From assembly GCA_015227615.1 (NCBI GenBank), contig JAALGZ010000001.1, positions 3,100,001-3,164,000 of the forward strand: a stretch of 64,000 nucleotides of DNA, given 5' to 3'. Origin of the DNA: Labyrinthula sp. Ha (taxonomy: Eukaryota > Sar > Bigyra > Labyrinthulida > Labyrinthulaceae). Within the stretch, counting starts at the first letter, position 1. Each line of letters starts with the position of its first letter. This document shows, one piece after another, positions 45,456 to 56,047 of this stretch. The notes below the pieces were generated by a model, which saw nothing but the letters and a program-made list of their open reading frames with translations, was not told the origin of the DNA and searched no databases. A program made the position numbers and the translations under genes.

Positions 45456-45903
45456 GGATTTGCGTTGTTGAGAATTTATCATTAAACTTTGACCATACTT
45501 TTCTTATTGATTGACTTTGATACTACCCTAACCATTTTGGTTAATTATTGATAATCGACTGATTATGAATACAACATTAGGTCACATTGCCCTGGGCAAA
45601 TAGTCAAAAAATAATTTGAATTCTTGCTCTCTACAAAAACCTTCAAGAAACCGAACACATGGTCCAACTTTAGCCTGCCTTAGGTTGTTGCCGAGCTCTG
45701 TGGCCCATTTTTTTATGGTTTTTGTACGGCGCAAAATTAAAAAAATAGTTATTTGACACAGGTGATGTGGCGGAGTCTTATGTTGATAACAAAATGACTA
45801 TCATAATCATCTAATACTAACCAAAATCCCAATTTTCTCATTGAAAATAGGAATCAAAAGAATTATCAAATAATTATTGACAAATTTTATTAAATCTGAT
45901 GCC
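45456..45903 (+). mobile_element. palindromic MITE-like element, copy C
   Basis: About 448 bp. Its left end aligns with copies A and E and with the right ends of B and D read backwards (shared CTTATTGATTGA..., CCATTTTG, and ATAATC near-palindrome). Its right end shares GGGATTTTGGTT and the CAATAATTATTTGATAAT string with B and D. The centre is a diverged inverted repeat built on CACAT...ACAAAAACC. No coding capacity. Confidence 0.7.
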
Positions 45904-46741
45904 TACTAACGACATTAAGTCAAGTGGTTATTATCAATCACCCACCCAGTTTTGCACACCAACATGTTGCTCAAGTAGTATTTTATGAAACAGGGTTAAT
46001 TTCAGGGAAATATTGCTGGAACCTTGGCTATTTCCAGTTTGTACCCTTGCCAGGTGGTCCATTTTTCTCAGATTTTTAAAGGATACAAAAATATTTTTTT
46101 TTCTCCCATACTTTGGAGTATGACTTTGGGGGGAAATTTTGTTTGATATGTTATAATATGTAACAAAGCAACTCGAACATCATTTTACGTATATCTAAGC
46201 CAGGAAAACATAATAATACTCAAAATTGTCAACAATGATTTTTGAATTTTGAAAAGATTTTATGAAACAGAAAGCCTAACTCCAGGTTTATTAAGTGAAA
46301 AACTCAGTTTAGTAGAGAGACTACCAACTATGTATTGGCTCCGGTATTATACAAATTCTAGGAGAAAGTACTAAGCTACCAGTATACAGTAAGCCCTCAT
46401 AGAGATGACCATCAGTCATTCTTTAATAATTCTGTTTGTTTAAGAATTTGATTTTGACGTGACTATGCCCAACATCAGCATTTAATAGAATGCGCTTACT
46501 ATTTTAAGACAATGCAGACTATGAATGATAACACTCACAGTCCATCCATTAGTAAAATATGAAACCATTGGCCAGTAGGTGCATAAATGTTTGGTCATCA
46601 ACAGTACAGTGCGGAACTATATCATCATGTTATGAGCCGTAACAGCTTCTCCTAAGTGGGATAGCGGTATACTTCTTTGCATTATCATAGTTTTGGTTAT
46701 CTTACTTACCCTAGAGCATTCGACCGTTTAGGCTGGGCTCT
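45904..46741. other. intergenic between MITE copy C and the repeat-protein gene
   Basis: No gene seen. GACCGTTTAGG at about 46722-46732 lies just upstream of the next ATG. Confidence 0.5.
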
Positions 46742-48547
46742 ATGAAGGGAAATGACCTAAAAAATGAAGACGAAAGTGATACCTCAAGTTACCTTGAAGA
46801 GGTGGAGGAAGCGATTCACCGAGCTGAAAATGCGCTCGAGATGAAAAGAGACCTGATTTCTTCCTCTGAAAATACACCACTTGGTTTTTTTGGTGAGTCT
46901 GCTCAGGATGTCTCGGAAATGAGCGGGCTGGCAGCTAAACTGAAAGTTCCTCAGATTAAGAAAATTAAACCTTCCACAAATCATGAAGGCTATGAGTTAG
47001 ATGACTTGCTCTTTAAACCACAAATTACGCAAATGGCACATCGTCTTAGTCTAGCACGAGGGGAAAATCGTTCCGAAAGATTTCGGAGGCTCTCTCAACC
47101 TAGAACAGGATCTTTATCGGAAAAGCAAAAGCGGTACGTGGAAGAAAAAAAATGTAAGAGTACAAAGGAGTTAACTTTTCGGCCGAACACAGCTACTTCT
47201 CAAATTAGTTTCCTAAGATTGTGTGAAAAAAAAGTCGCACCTAAGCCAGATGAGAACATTGATCCTGCAGCTAGAGATGGGAAAAGAGATCTGGAGCAGT
47301 TCTATGGGAAGAATCTCAAGGTAGAGGACAGATTGCTGGAGATGCATTTACAGAGTAAGACACTAAAGAAAGAGAAGCGAATGTTGCTAGAGGCAAGTAG
47401 GGACAAAAAATGTCCTTTTAAACCAAAAATAAATTCATTAAGTAAACAGATGGCCAGGAACATGGGCTACATTTCTCTGGACAACAAATCTAGAAGACAA
47501 ACAATTCAGCGGCAAAGGCAAGAGAAAACAGAAAAGCTACAACTAAAGTACTGTATTCCAAGAGAAACGTTCAAACCAAGAATTTGTAGGAACTCAGTAC
47601 TCATCCATCAAAGGTCTAAAGCAACTTCCAAACAGCCAAATAAGACTGTTGAAGAACGCCTTTTGGCAAGAGCTCGGGAAATGAGGATTCAGAAGGAGAG
47701 AGCATTGCACGTCAAAATAAATGAAGAGCTCAACAAAGATAAAAATAAATCAAGAATGTGTAAAATGTCCAGGCGTATTATCGAAGATATGCCATTGTAC
47801 AAGAATACAAAGAATTTCATAGAAAGACAGGAAAAGTTTGAGACTGAAACAAACTCTAGGAGAAACTTTCTCTTTTTGGAAAAGTTTAAAGAAAACACGT
47901 TTGCTCCAGAAATTAATGATCTGTCGAAGAAAATAGCTCAGAAGAAATACAAAATGGAAAAAAAGCCTAAATTGCAAAATCTTAACCATGACTCTACATT
48001 TAGGCCATCTATAAACAAGATTAGCGAGTTTCTAGTGTCTAGGAATCCAAACCGAAAAAAATATTATGAGACAACAGAAGCTTTTAATCACAGGTTCCGA
48101 GAAGATGATGAAGATCCAAGAAGAAAAATGGATGAGCATGAATGCACTTTCACCCCTCAAATAAATGAGTCAAATTACAAGACAGTTTCACATTTTGATT
48201 TTACGAATCCTAACTTATTGATGAACAATATCCGCGCCTACCATGAACGAAAAGAGAAACGACGAAAAGCTGAAGCCCTTAAGAAAAAGAAGCTTGAACT
48301 AACTGAATGTACATTCCAACCCAAAGTTACAAAATTTCAACGAGGAAACACGAGAACTGAAGAAAAGTATGTACCTGGGTTAGAGCAGCATATGCAAAGG
48401 GTATTCTCTGCAAGAAGAAAAAAAGATGAAAAAAACAGACTAGAAAGAAAAATATTTCTTCAGAACCATATTTCGTCAACTCGAAGGTTGACAATACCAC
48501 AGCCATTTAGCTTCTTAACAAGCCATACTAGCAGACAAAAAGTCTGA
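46742..48547 (+). CDS. F-x-P-x-I/V repeat protein, basic and helical
   Basis: 601 residues, strongly basic and helical. A short motif recurs about eight times: LLFKPQIT (about 88), LTFRPNT (144), CPFKPKINSLSK (225), ETFKPRIC (280), NTFAPEINDLSK (385), STFRPSINKISE (416), CTFTPQINES (468) and CTFQPKVT (527). Between copies are Lys/Glu/Arg-rich helices of 40-100 residues. No known domain was recognised. Proteins with dispersed F-x-P-x-I-N motifs occur in flagellated protists, and a microtubule or ciliary role is plausible next to the dynein chain elsewhere in the window, but this is inference. It converges with the VPS26-like gene with 16 bp between stops. Confidence 0.82.
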   Translation: MKGNDLKNEDESDTSSYLEEVEEAIHRAENALEMKRDLISSSENTPLGFFGESAQDVSEMSGLAAKLKVPQIKKIKPSTNHEGYELDDLLFKPQITQMAHRLSLARGENRSERFRRLSQPRTGSLSEKQKRYVEEKKCKSTKELTFRPNTATSQISFLRLCEKKVAPKPDENIDPAARDGKRDLEQFYGKNLKVEDRLLEMHLQSKTLKKEKRMLLEASRDKKCPFKPKINSLSKQMARNMGYISLDNKSRRQTIQRQRQEKTEKLQLKYCIPRETFKPRICRNSVLIHQRSKATSKQPNKTVEERLLARAREMRIQKERALHVKINEELNKDKNKSRMCKMSRRIIEDMPLYKNTKNFIERQEKFETETNSRRNFLFLEKFKENTFAPEINDLSKKIAQKKYKMEKKPKLQNLNHDSTFRPSINKISEFLVSRNPNRKKYYETTEAFNHRFREDDEDPRRKMDEHECTFTPQINESNYKTVSHFDFTNPNLLMNNIRAYHERKEKRRKAEALKKKKLELTECTFQPKVTKFQRGNTRTEEKYVPGLEQHMQRVFSARRKKDEKNRLERKIFLQNHISSTRRLTIPQPFSFLTSHTSRQKV

Positions 48548-48563
48548 ATTAAGGTATCCTCTT

Positions 48564-49840
48564 TTAAACATTTTCCGCAGCAGTTTTTACAACAGTTCTT
48601 TCTAGTTTGTTCCTAAAAATCACTATTTCATTTGTGTTCCAATATTTTGTGCCGTTATTGTCTTCACAATAGAATCGAATATAGTGTTTAATAGATATAA
48701 ATTCCTCACCATTAAACGTCTGCATAAGCGAATTGGCTACAAAATCTGCGGCAAGTGCATCTTTACCCATTCCAAATTTGAACAAAACCTTGATGGGTTC
48801 AGAAGCCTCATCTTCAATTGCAAGATCAGATATTTCAGCATCTGTGCACCCAGTTGGTGGTCTTACCTTAGGAAGCAGATCTTTCTCAATATCCTGCTCT
48901 TTAATAATAACTTCATTCATCTCTTCTTCGCCAGTTTCAACCTTGTAAAAAACAATACTCACCTTCTTCACACCTATTTGATGTGCTTTCAATACAAGTT
49001 CCAGCTCCACCTCTTCTCCAACATTGTAACAAAACTTCTTGTGATCCAACTTCATTTTCCCAGGAAAATCCGCAAGTACCAAGTTGGATGAAAATACAAA
49101 CTCACCTGTATCACCCTCGTCCTTTTGTTTATTAACTTCGCTGTTTGTTTCAATCAGTTTCTTCAAGTAGGGATGTTCGAGAATAGTGGGATCATCGCTA
49201 GAGGTGAAGGTAGGAGCTGGATCCACCGTGAGAAAAAGGATATTCGAATAGTCCAATATGTCAAATGTATACCAAGGCCTCTTCATTGTCACAGTTAGTC
49301 CATGGCTAAGATTAGGACACACAAGGGAAATACGAGATACTGAAGAGGTCACCAAAATAGGAATCAAACAAGGTGAATTTATCTTCTTGCTCACTTTTTA
49401 TCTGCTTGAGATCAATTTCAAACTCGACCACTTTATCCTCTCTAAATATAAACGCTGCTTAGTAAAATGTACTCTAGGTAGCCTTCTGGAAGAACTTGGT
49501 GGGTGTACATAACACCTCCATATCCATTCATTGTCTCAACAAATGCTGTGGGTAATGGTAGATAGAAAATATACAGAGACTTGATTCTAATTCTAGAATA
49601 ACGCCATAGTGCCAAACTGGGTTTGAAGCTTTGAGTGTGACCTTTACTCGACCCTTAACTTTCCCATTTGATTCATAGAGCTAGGAAATGAGAATAAGCC
49701 TATAAATACTGGTGTGTCTTTTCCAAACCATAACGCATGTCTTGCAGAATTGAATTCTGAGTCCAACTCGAGTTTGATCTCTGCGGGGTCTGTAAACCAA
49801 CCTGAAATGAATGAGATTAACAAAAGATACCTAAACTCAT
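48564..49840 (-). CDS. VPS26-like arrestin-fold protein, 6 exons
   Basis: Six exons (49840-49831, 49801-49710, 49680-49575, 49545-49473, 49441-49334, 49305-48564) joined across introns of 29, 29, 29, 31 and 28 nt yield 376 residues with continuous sense. The first exon is only ten bases. The N-terminal arrestin half reads LYESNGKVKGRVKVTLK...PVWHYGVILELE, then EEDKVVEFEIDL and YFGDLFSISHGLTVTMKRPW, as in VPS26 and VPS26C, the cargo-side subunits of retromer and retriever. The C-terminal half ends with SIKHYIRFYCED...KYWNTNEIVIFRNKLE, matching the VPS26 C-terminal strand pattern (tyrosine, then Glu-Ile-Val near the end). Which paralog it is cannot be told, and sequence divergence is high. Endosome-to-Golgi or plasma-membrane recycling is the inferred role. 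Confidence 0.78.
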
Positions 49841-50634
49841 TTCTTCTTTGTATTTTCTGGCCGTGTGGCCCACTTTGTAATATCTTCTGAGAAAACCTAT
49901 TTGATAATAGAATAGAATAAAGAATAATACGTCATTAAAAAATACAATTGTACAAAGAAAATTCATGCGTCTAAAGAGTGCCATCTATATCATATTAGGA
50001 TTGCAGAAAACTGAAACTTTGGCTTAAAGATTTTCAGCGTACTACATGAGTCACTGACAAGAAGGAGTGATTTAATCACAATAAACGAGCTGAAAATCAA
50101 CCTAGTTTTCTATGCAAAATCTTTTTAGAAGAGAACAATTATTTTCAATACACTATGTTAGAAAAATGATACAACTTTGATCTATAGAGAATTGGATCTC
50201 GGAAACTTGCAGTGAAAATGCGTATTAGAGATCTTGAATTAGTAAATAAACAGACCTTAGGTAAAGTTTTCATCATGGGTTAAATATTTAATAAGGGGTG
50301 ATAATCAATGTTTCTACTTTATTGATAATAGCTATCCAACCTGAACCACGGATATATCTTTTAGAGCTGTTGATGCTTGAAAACATGTCCTAAAGATCCA
50401 TGTACTCAAATGTAAATGCAACGGAGTTTCAACTTCCCTTACACAACAAGATGTGCATATTTAATCACTATGATGATACCTCTTTTATTAGTTATCTTTT
50501 TTCAATAACCAATCAATGCCTTTAAGCTCAAATTTTTGGAAATGCATGCATACTTTTCGACCAGAAAGAGCGGATTTTAAGAAGTAAAACCGTAGATTAT
50601 CCTATTTTGCATTTCCCCGCAGCATATACCCATA
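49841..50634. other. intergenic
   Basis: No gene recognised in about 0.8 kb; AT-rich. Confidence 0.45.
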
Positions 50635-50837
50635 ATGCCAAGAGACCTGTAATCTATTTATTATTCCAATTTAGGGATTCCCGTGTGTTAGCAGGACTTA
50701 AGTGTTATTTTGGAACGGGGTTTCCGAGGTATAAACGATCCCGCATCCAAACATGCTACTCGGAAACTATCGCGACTTCGGATAAAGCAGCCGGAAAAAA
50801 GCGGAAAGCGTCACGGCATATGTTGTCGCTTGAATAA
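50635..50837 (+). CDS. hypothetical small basic protein, 2 exons
   Basis: A patch richer in G and C than its surroundings. From the ATG at 50635 a 14-base first exon and a 26-nt GT-AG intron (50649-50674, ending ATTTAG) lead into a second exon ending at 50837, giving about 58 residues: MPRDLDSRVLAGLKCYFGTG, then a Lys/Arg-rich tail (GKKRKASRH). The intron has the same size and style as the confirmed ones here. No family recognised. The composition may mark a real small gene or a decayed one. Confidence 0.33.
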
Positions 50838-50888
50838 CCTGATTCTTATTACGTTCACAGCTTAGTCAATACCTATTAACTAGTCATT

Positions 50889-51309
50889 GGATTTCATATG
50901 AGTTATCAAAATTTATTTGATATTTGTTTTGTTCTTAATTATCAATAATAGATTTGGGATTTTGGTTTCTATCAAAACATTCTGAATTTATTCTGTCCTA
51001 ATTTGTTCAACAAAATATTGGACTACTCCGGCTTAAGCAAAATGATCAGAAAATTCTTATTTCGTCCTTGTACCGTACGAAGAACCTTGTAAAAAGACCA
51101 TATGATGCGTGAATTGTACACGTTTAGCTCATGTGACCTATTTTTTGAACATTTTTATATGGTACAAAAATGAAATAAGAGTTTTCTGATTATTTAGCTC
51201 AAGGCCGAGTAGTCCAATTTTGTATTGATGATCAATTAATCATCAATATTCAATCAAAAAGAAAAAGGTGGGCAAAAGTTTATTGATAAACTATCAACAA
51301 ATCAAATCC
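50889..51309 (-). mobile_element. palindromic MITE-like element, copy B
   Basis: About 421 bp, in the opposite orientation to copies A, C and E. The best-preserved palindrome of the family: the arms GGACTACTCCGGCTTAAGC (from about 51020) and its counterpart ending GAGTAGTCC (about 51210) pair over roughly 60 bp with few mismatches. Ends are GGATTT...AAATCC. Outer stretches match C and D (TTTTGGTTTCTATCAAAAC, ATTCTGAATTTATTCT). No coding capacity. Confidence 0.75.
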
Positions 51310-53529
51310 ACTGCTTAATGATAATAGTAATAAATATCATGTTTACGTGCTCAATCTATATTTTATGTTTCAAACGTAGCAGACATGACAATACAAACAT
51401 ACTTTTTACTCACTTTGAACCATCAGCTCTCGAAATGGCTAGCAGCATATTACTTACATGGTCAATAGCTAGATTTTATATAGATTACCAAAGGGAAATC
51501 TAGCTTTTAATCTATTTTTTTTTATATTTTTTGATCTTGGTGCTGCTAATATAAAATAATTGTTACTCGCAAATTATAATGAGTCAACTACTCATACAGC
51601 TAAACAACATCGTTTGCTCAACCGATTCTCTAGAAAGCGGAAGCAGATAAATTGACATAGAGAACCTAAGAACCTTGAAATCATACACTTTATCAAGACA
51701 AAATATGAAAAAAGATTTATATGTGGAATCTCATATTTCATAGCACAATAACCCGTTGGTGTATCCATCATTATTACACGGAATTTTATACATGCGTTGT
51801 TCGATCATTATCAGAAGTAATATCTGTAAAAAGCATTTGTTAGGCAAATAAGATATTATATTAATATTTAAATGAATTCATAATTATACTTGTAGTACCA
51901 GAGTAGCTCTAAGGATAATTTATTTTTAAATAAAGCAATTTCGTGGAATAAAACAAAGCTTTAAGTTATGAGAGAGAGCACATACCAATGTACACAGGCG
52001 TACACATGAAACAACTCGAGGCACACATATATAACCATGGCTAAGCTATTTTTTCAGTACTATTATACCATACTTTCAGACCATGGTATTAATTTTAAGA
52101 TTGCTGACTCAATGACGTCGGTGAAACATCTTTCAGGTACCCCTCCAAGCATGACTCAGGTCATAATCAAACCAAGCAAAGTTACTCTCCGTTCCAATAT
52201 TTTGGAATAAAAGAGTTAAAGTTAGTGAAAGGCCTTGATTTTAAAAACCATAATTTCAATACAAGAAAAGATTAAAGATATATTGTATTCTAAAATCTCC
52301 TTTTAAATCTCCCCTAGGTAGTACGGATATTGATGGGCTACAACACTTTTCCTGACCTAAGTTTAATATTTCCTACCTCGCTAAATAAAATTAAATTGAC
52401 AAATACAGTGGAAACTGCAACGAAGGCTAAAGATTTTAAAGATTAAACCGCAAGTTTTTTTGAAGCTTTTCCAATGGTATAATGAATCATTAATGGAGGA
52501 GCTAGGCTAAAACAAGTTTCCATAAAAAAATCTGTTCGGTTACTTAAGTGTGCCCCTTGGGGTAAGTGTCAACAACCCTTACTTGTTCAAATTTTCAATA
52601 GTACTCACAAAGGGAATAACTTTGCCTGGCTTTATGTTTATCTCTAAGATTTTGGCTACATAGAAAGGATGTAAAAGCTCGTTGGGCAACCTATGCAATA
52701 ACATTCTTGAAACACGGATTTTTTCTCTGGGAAACCTGAACACTGTACCTGTTTTATGTTTTCCTGAAAACAAGAGCACGGGGGATCTCTTCGGCTAAAC
52801 TCTGTTACTCAGCAATAATGCTACGTATGTAGGAAAGTGAACATTCTAGGGGAATCCTCCTTGAACATTGTATTCCCTAGCTAATAGACCGGTTTGATGT
52901 AAGCATGGTTTTGAGAAGAACACACAGTAAAATATATATCTTAGGTCTTACAGTAAGTTGTTTAGATGTAGTTTTTAACTGTATCTACTGGCATTAGAAC
53001 AATTAAAGTGGTTTCAGTTTTGTGTAATGGCTAATTGGTAAAAGGAAACCGCAACAATGGTAAATAAAAAAATAGACCATAACAACCTGTTATGAATAAG
53101 AGTGAATCCCTGTAATACATGCATATAGAAAATATTGCTAAGATTTCCCCAAGAACTTTGCTCCTAAACTCTTGCAAAAGTTAAAAATCATTATGAGGAT
53201 ATGTTAATAGCTTTCACCCAGCTCTATTTCTACGGAGGCAGTCCATGTGTGACCAAAATATTGTGACAAAATACATATAGTTCAATTTCAGATTTATATC
53301 TAGCTGGAAAAACTAACCTCAATTTATTTCATATTACGCTCACATATGGTAACCTAAAAGCTAGAATCATGTTGGTACTTGTTAGTTCTCAAAACGAAGC
53401 GGTCCCGATAAACTGTTGCGACTTGTGAGCACTCATTCCATCCGCCAGCACCAAATGAGAACTTCCCAAAATTTAACATTTCAGGGGATAAACAAAAAAA
53501 GGAAATCGTGATCAAACACTAACTGAGCA
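51310..53529. other. gene-poor region
   Basis: About 2.2 kb with no recognised gene or repeat. Frames are short and the base composition is AT-rich throughout. Confidence 0.5.
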
Positions 53530-54845
53530 ATGCCTTCTTCAAGAGGGTCATCTCCGCGAATGACAGCTACAACTCCTACAAACGTGCTTGGCGGAAATCT
53601 TAACATTGGTAAATCTGGTGCACCCTCGTCGTTCACTCCTTATCTTCTGCCTGGAGGCAGCCACACGCATTCTAACAGGCCTTTCTCGCCTACTCAATTT
53701 TACCCAATCAATCAGGTAAATCATAACCTTGGATGGAATAGACAGATGTACGGTGGATTAGCAGGAAAAAGCTCATTTAGGCCAAATCTCTCCTCTACAT
53801 CTGCTGGTGGTGGCGGGACAACGTTTTCAGCAACAACTACAAGCACACTTAATCCAAAAAGCCAAGTGTTTTATCCGATCAACTTTACAGGACCAAGATT
53901 AGGTGCTCCCGGGGCTAAAGATTTTTCTGTACGGTCGAGCGCAGCAAAATTAACGAAGCCTCAACTTTCGGAGCTTTACAGGACTTCTGACGGAATGAGG
54001 ATTGAAATCCGTAATGTTTGGAAGAATAATCTGGAAGAGGAAATGAAGCACATTAGATCTATAGTACGAAAATATCGTTTTATTGCGATGGATACAGAGT
54101 TTCCTGGTACTGTTGCTAAACCTGTTGTCAATGCATCCAACGTTAGTGCTTCAGAATATAGTTATCAAACTGTCAGAGCTAATGTTGACTTATTGAAATT
54201 AATTCAACTTGGAGTTGCATTTGCTGATGAAGAAGGAAATTTTGCAAAGCTTCCTGGATCATCTGATGATCTGCACTCATGTTGCTGGCAGTTTCATTTC
54301 AAGTTCTCTTTGAGCGAGGACATCTATGCACAGGATTCAATTGACCTCTTGAAGCGTTCTGGTACTTCTATTCTTTATTTTTACGTGTAGGTATAAATTT
54401 CGATCTTCATGAAGTCGAAGGAATAAGTGTTTCTGACTTTGGAGAACTGTTGGTTACCTCTGGGATGGTTCTTCTGAAAGATGTGCATTGGATAACCTTT
54501 CATGGTTCATATGACTTTGCTTATTTGCTGAAGATCCTAATAACAATTGGACTCCCTGAGAGTGAAGAAAACTTTAAAGAACGCCTTTGTAAGTACTTCC
54601 ATAATTTTCACGATGTAAAGAAGATGATGAGTGAAGTTGGTCACCTTACTGTAGGTGGAGTGTTTGTTGGAGGTTTGAAGGATGTAGCCGAATACGTAAG
54701 CGTTGAGAGAATTGGGCCAGAACACCAAGCTGGATCGGACTCGCTTTTGACACTTGAAAGCTTTTTTAAGCTGAGAGAACTACATTTTAAAACGGAAGAC
54801 GGAACCCTAGTTGGCGCAGCATCTAATGATGTTTTCATGGCGTAG
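53530..54845 (+). CDS. CAF1/CNOT7 deadenylase of the CCR4-NOT complex, 2 exons
   Basis: Exons 53530-54361 and 54391-54845 join across a 29-nt intron (54362-54390) into 428 residues. A Ser/Gly/Asn-rich tail of about 155 residues precedes the DEDD nuclease domain: IEIRNVWKNNLEEEM, FIAMDTEFPGTVAKP (catalytic Asp and Glu), LLKLIQLGVAFADEEG, WQFHFKFSLSEDIYAQDSIDLL, VHWITFHGSYDFAYLLK (third acidic residue), and HQAGSDSLLT (His and last Asp). All five expected catalytic residues are present. It shortens poly(A) tails in the cytoplasm. Odd points are the long low-complexity N-terminus and the divergence around FHNFHDVKKMM, where FP-x-x-YD-x-K is usual. The next gene follows on the same strand about 245 bp on. 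Confidence 0.92.
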
Positions 54846-55089
54846 TTTCCCTGTTTATCTTGTCTTTTTCCACTCTTTTCAGTTTCATTATTAACTTTTT
54901 ATACCGAGTAGTAAGTTTTAACTTGGTCCTTTATATAACTGTAGTTTATTTAAATCTTCTAGCAATACAGTGTGCCACGTCAGATAGGAATTTGCAAGAA
55001 CTTCTAATATACCCGAAATCCCCGAAACAAAGAATTCAAAATACCTTCGAGTTACGAAAACAAAAGAATTGAACCCATAGGCTGTGGAG

Positions 55090-56013
55090 ATGCTCTCATT
55101 CGCCAAGAATATGAACGCGTTAGGAATGGGGAGGAAAAGATCGTTTAAAACTTCGCTGACCGAAGAAGAAACTCAAGAATTTGAGAAAAGTGTACGTGTT
55201 GTCTCACAGCGTTTTGCTCAAGTTCCGGCAAGTTTGAATGCACTAATTGTGTACCTTGAGAACTTTATCAAGAAACCAAATGGAGAACTCAACACCTCAC
55301 ATGCCCTTTTTCAGAAGTATTTTGTGAAAGATGAAACGAGTAAAGATTGGAGTGAGAGATTGTTCAAATTACTGAGATTTCAATTTATCCGAGTTGGGAA
55401 AGGACAAACAAGAAAAGTTAAACTTATTCGCGCGGATAAATCAGCATTAAACACACTTAAGATTCAATTGGCAATTGGTCAACTCAAGAAACTGCAGAGC
55501 ACGAAGGTCTATAAGTTCTACGCTGAGAATGATAAGTTTCTAAGTTCCTTAACGAAGATAGTGGACAATCCATCTCCGGAAGATGAAGTATGGAAGTATC
55601 AAGCTTTGGAAGAAGTCGATAAATATGCTCCAGAGCCGAAAGAGGGACAGGGCAAAACAACAGTTTCGGTTGTGTTTGGGGAAAGAATTTTTAAGAGATC
55701 TTTTGAACCTGACGACAAACTCTCTGTTGTTCTGAAATGGCTTGCTAGTCAGACAACTCCTCTTTTGTTGGAAAAATTAGATACTCAAGAATGGGAACTT
55801 GTTTCTTATGCTGGAGGTCTTCCAGAAATCATTCCTATAACTGGGCAGGTGGACTATGAGAAGCTTGGGGATAAGGACAGTAAAGACGAAACCTTATACT
55901 TCCTAAAGATTACTTTCAGTGCGGTGTTAAAAATTCAGAGGGCTGGTTTTCTTCGAGAAAGTCAGGCACTCATAGGTGCCTCTGCTGGGGAGAACCAACC
56001 GAGTTCTATCTAG
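55090..56013 (+). CDS. probable PUB/UBX-type ubiquitin-pathway protein
   Basis: 307 residues from the ATG at 55090. An N-terminal helical part has LKIQLAIGQLKKLQSTKVYKFYAENDKFLSSL and KYQALEEVDKY, reminiscent of a PUB (p97-binding) helix bundle. The C-terminal part, TTVSVVFGERIFKRSFEPDDKLSVVLKWLASQTTPLLLEKLDTQEWELVSY, has the strand-strand-helix pattern of UBX domains (as in UBXN6). A role as a p97/CDC48 cofactor is plausible but similarity is weak. It converges with the Notchless gene (34 bp). Confidence 0.6.
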   Translation: MLSFAKNMNALGMGRKRSFKTSLTEEETQEFEKSVRVVSQRFAQVPASLNALIVYLENFIKKPNGELNTSHALFQKYFVKDETSKDWSERLFKLLRFQFIRVGKGQTRKVKLIRADKSALNTLKIQLAIGQLKKLQSTKVYKFYAENDKFLSSLTKIVDNPSPEDEVWKYQALEEVDKYAPEPKEGQGKTTVSVVFGERIFKRSFEPDDKLSVVLKWLASQTTPLLLEKLDTQEWELVSYAGGLPEIIPITGQVDYEKLGDKDSKDETLYFLKITFSAVLKIQRAGFLRESQALIGASAGENQPSSI

Positions 56014-56047
56014 CATTCTTTTTGTTTTTTGTATAGTTTTAGAATAT

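Noticed and set aside
54860-55106. Short frames between CAF1 and the PUB/UBX-like gene
   Set aside because: Hydrophobic, AT-driven composition on both strands and no family resemblance; treated as spacer.
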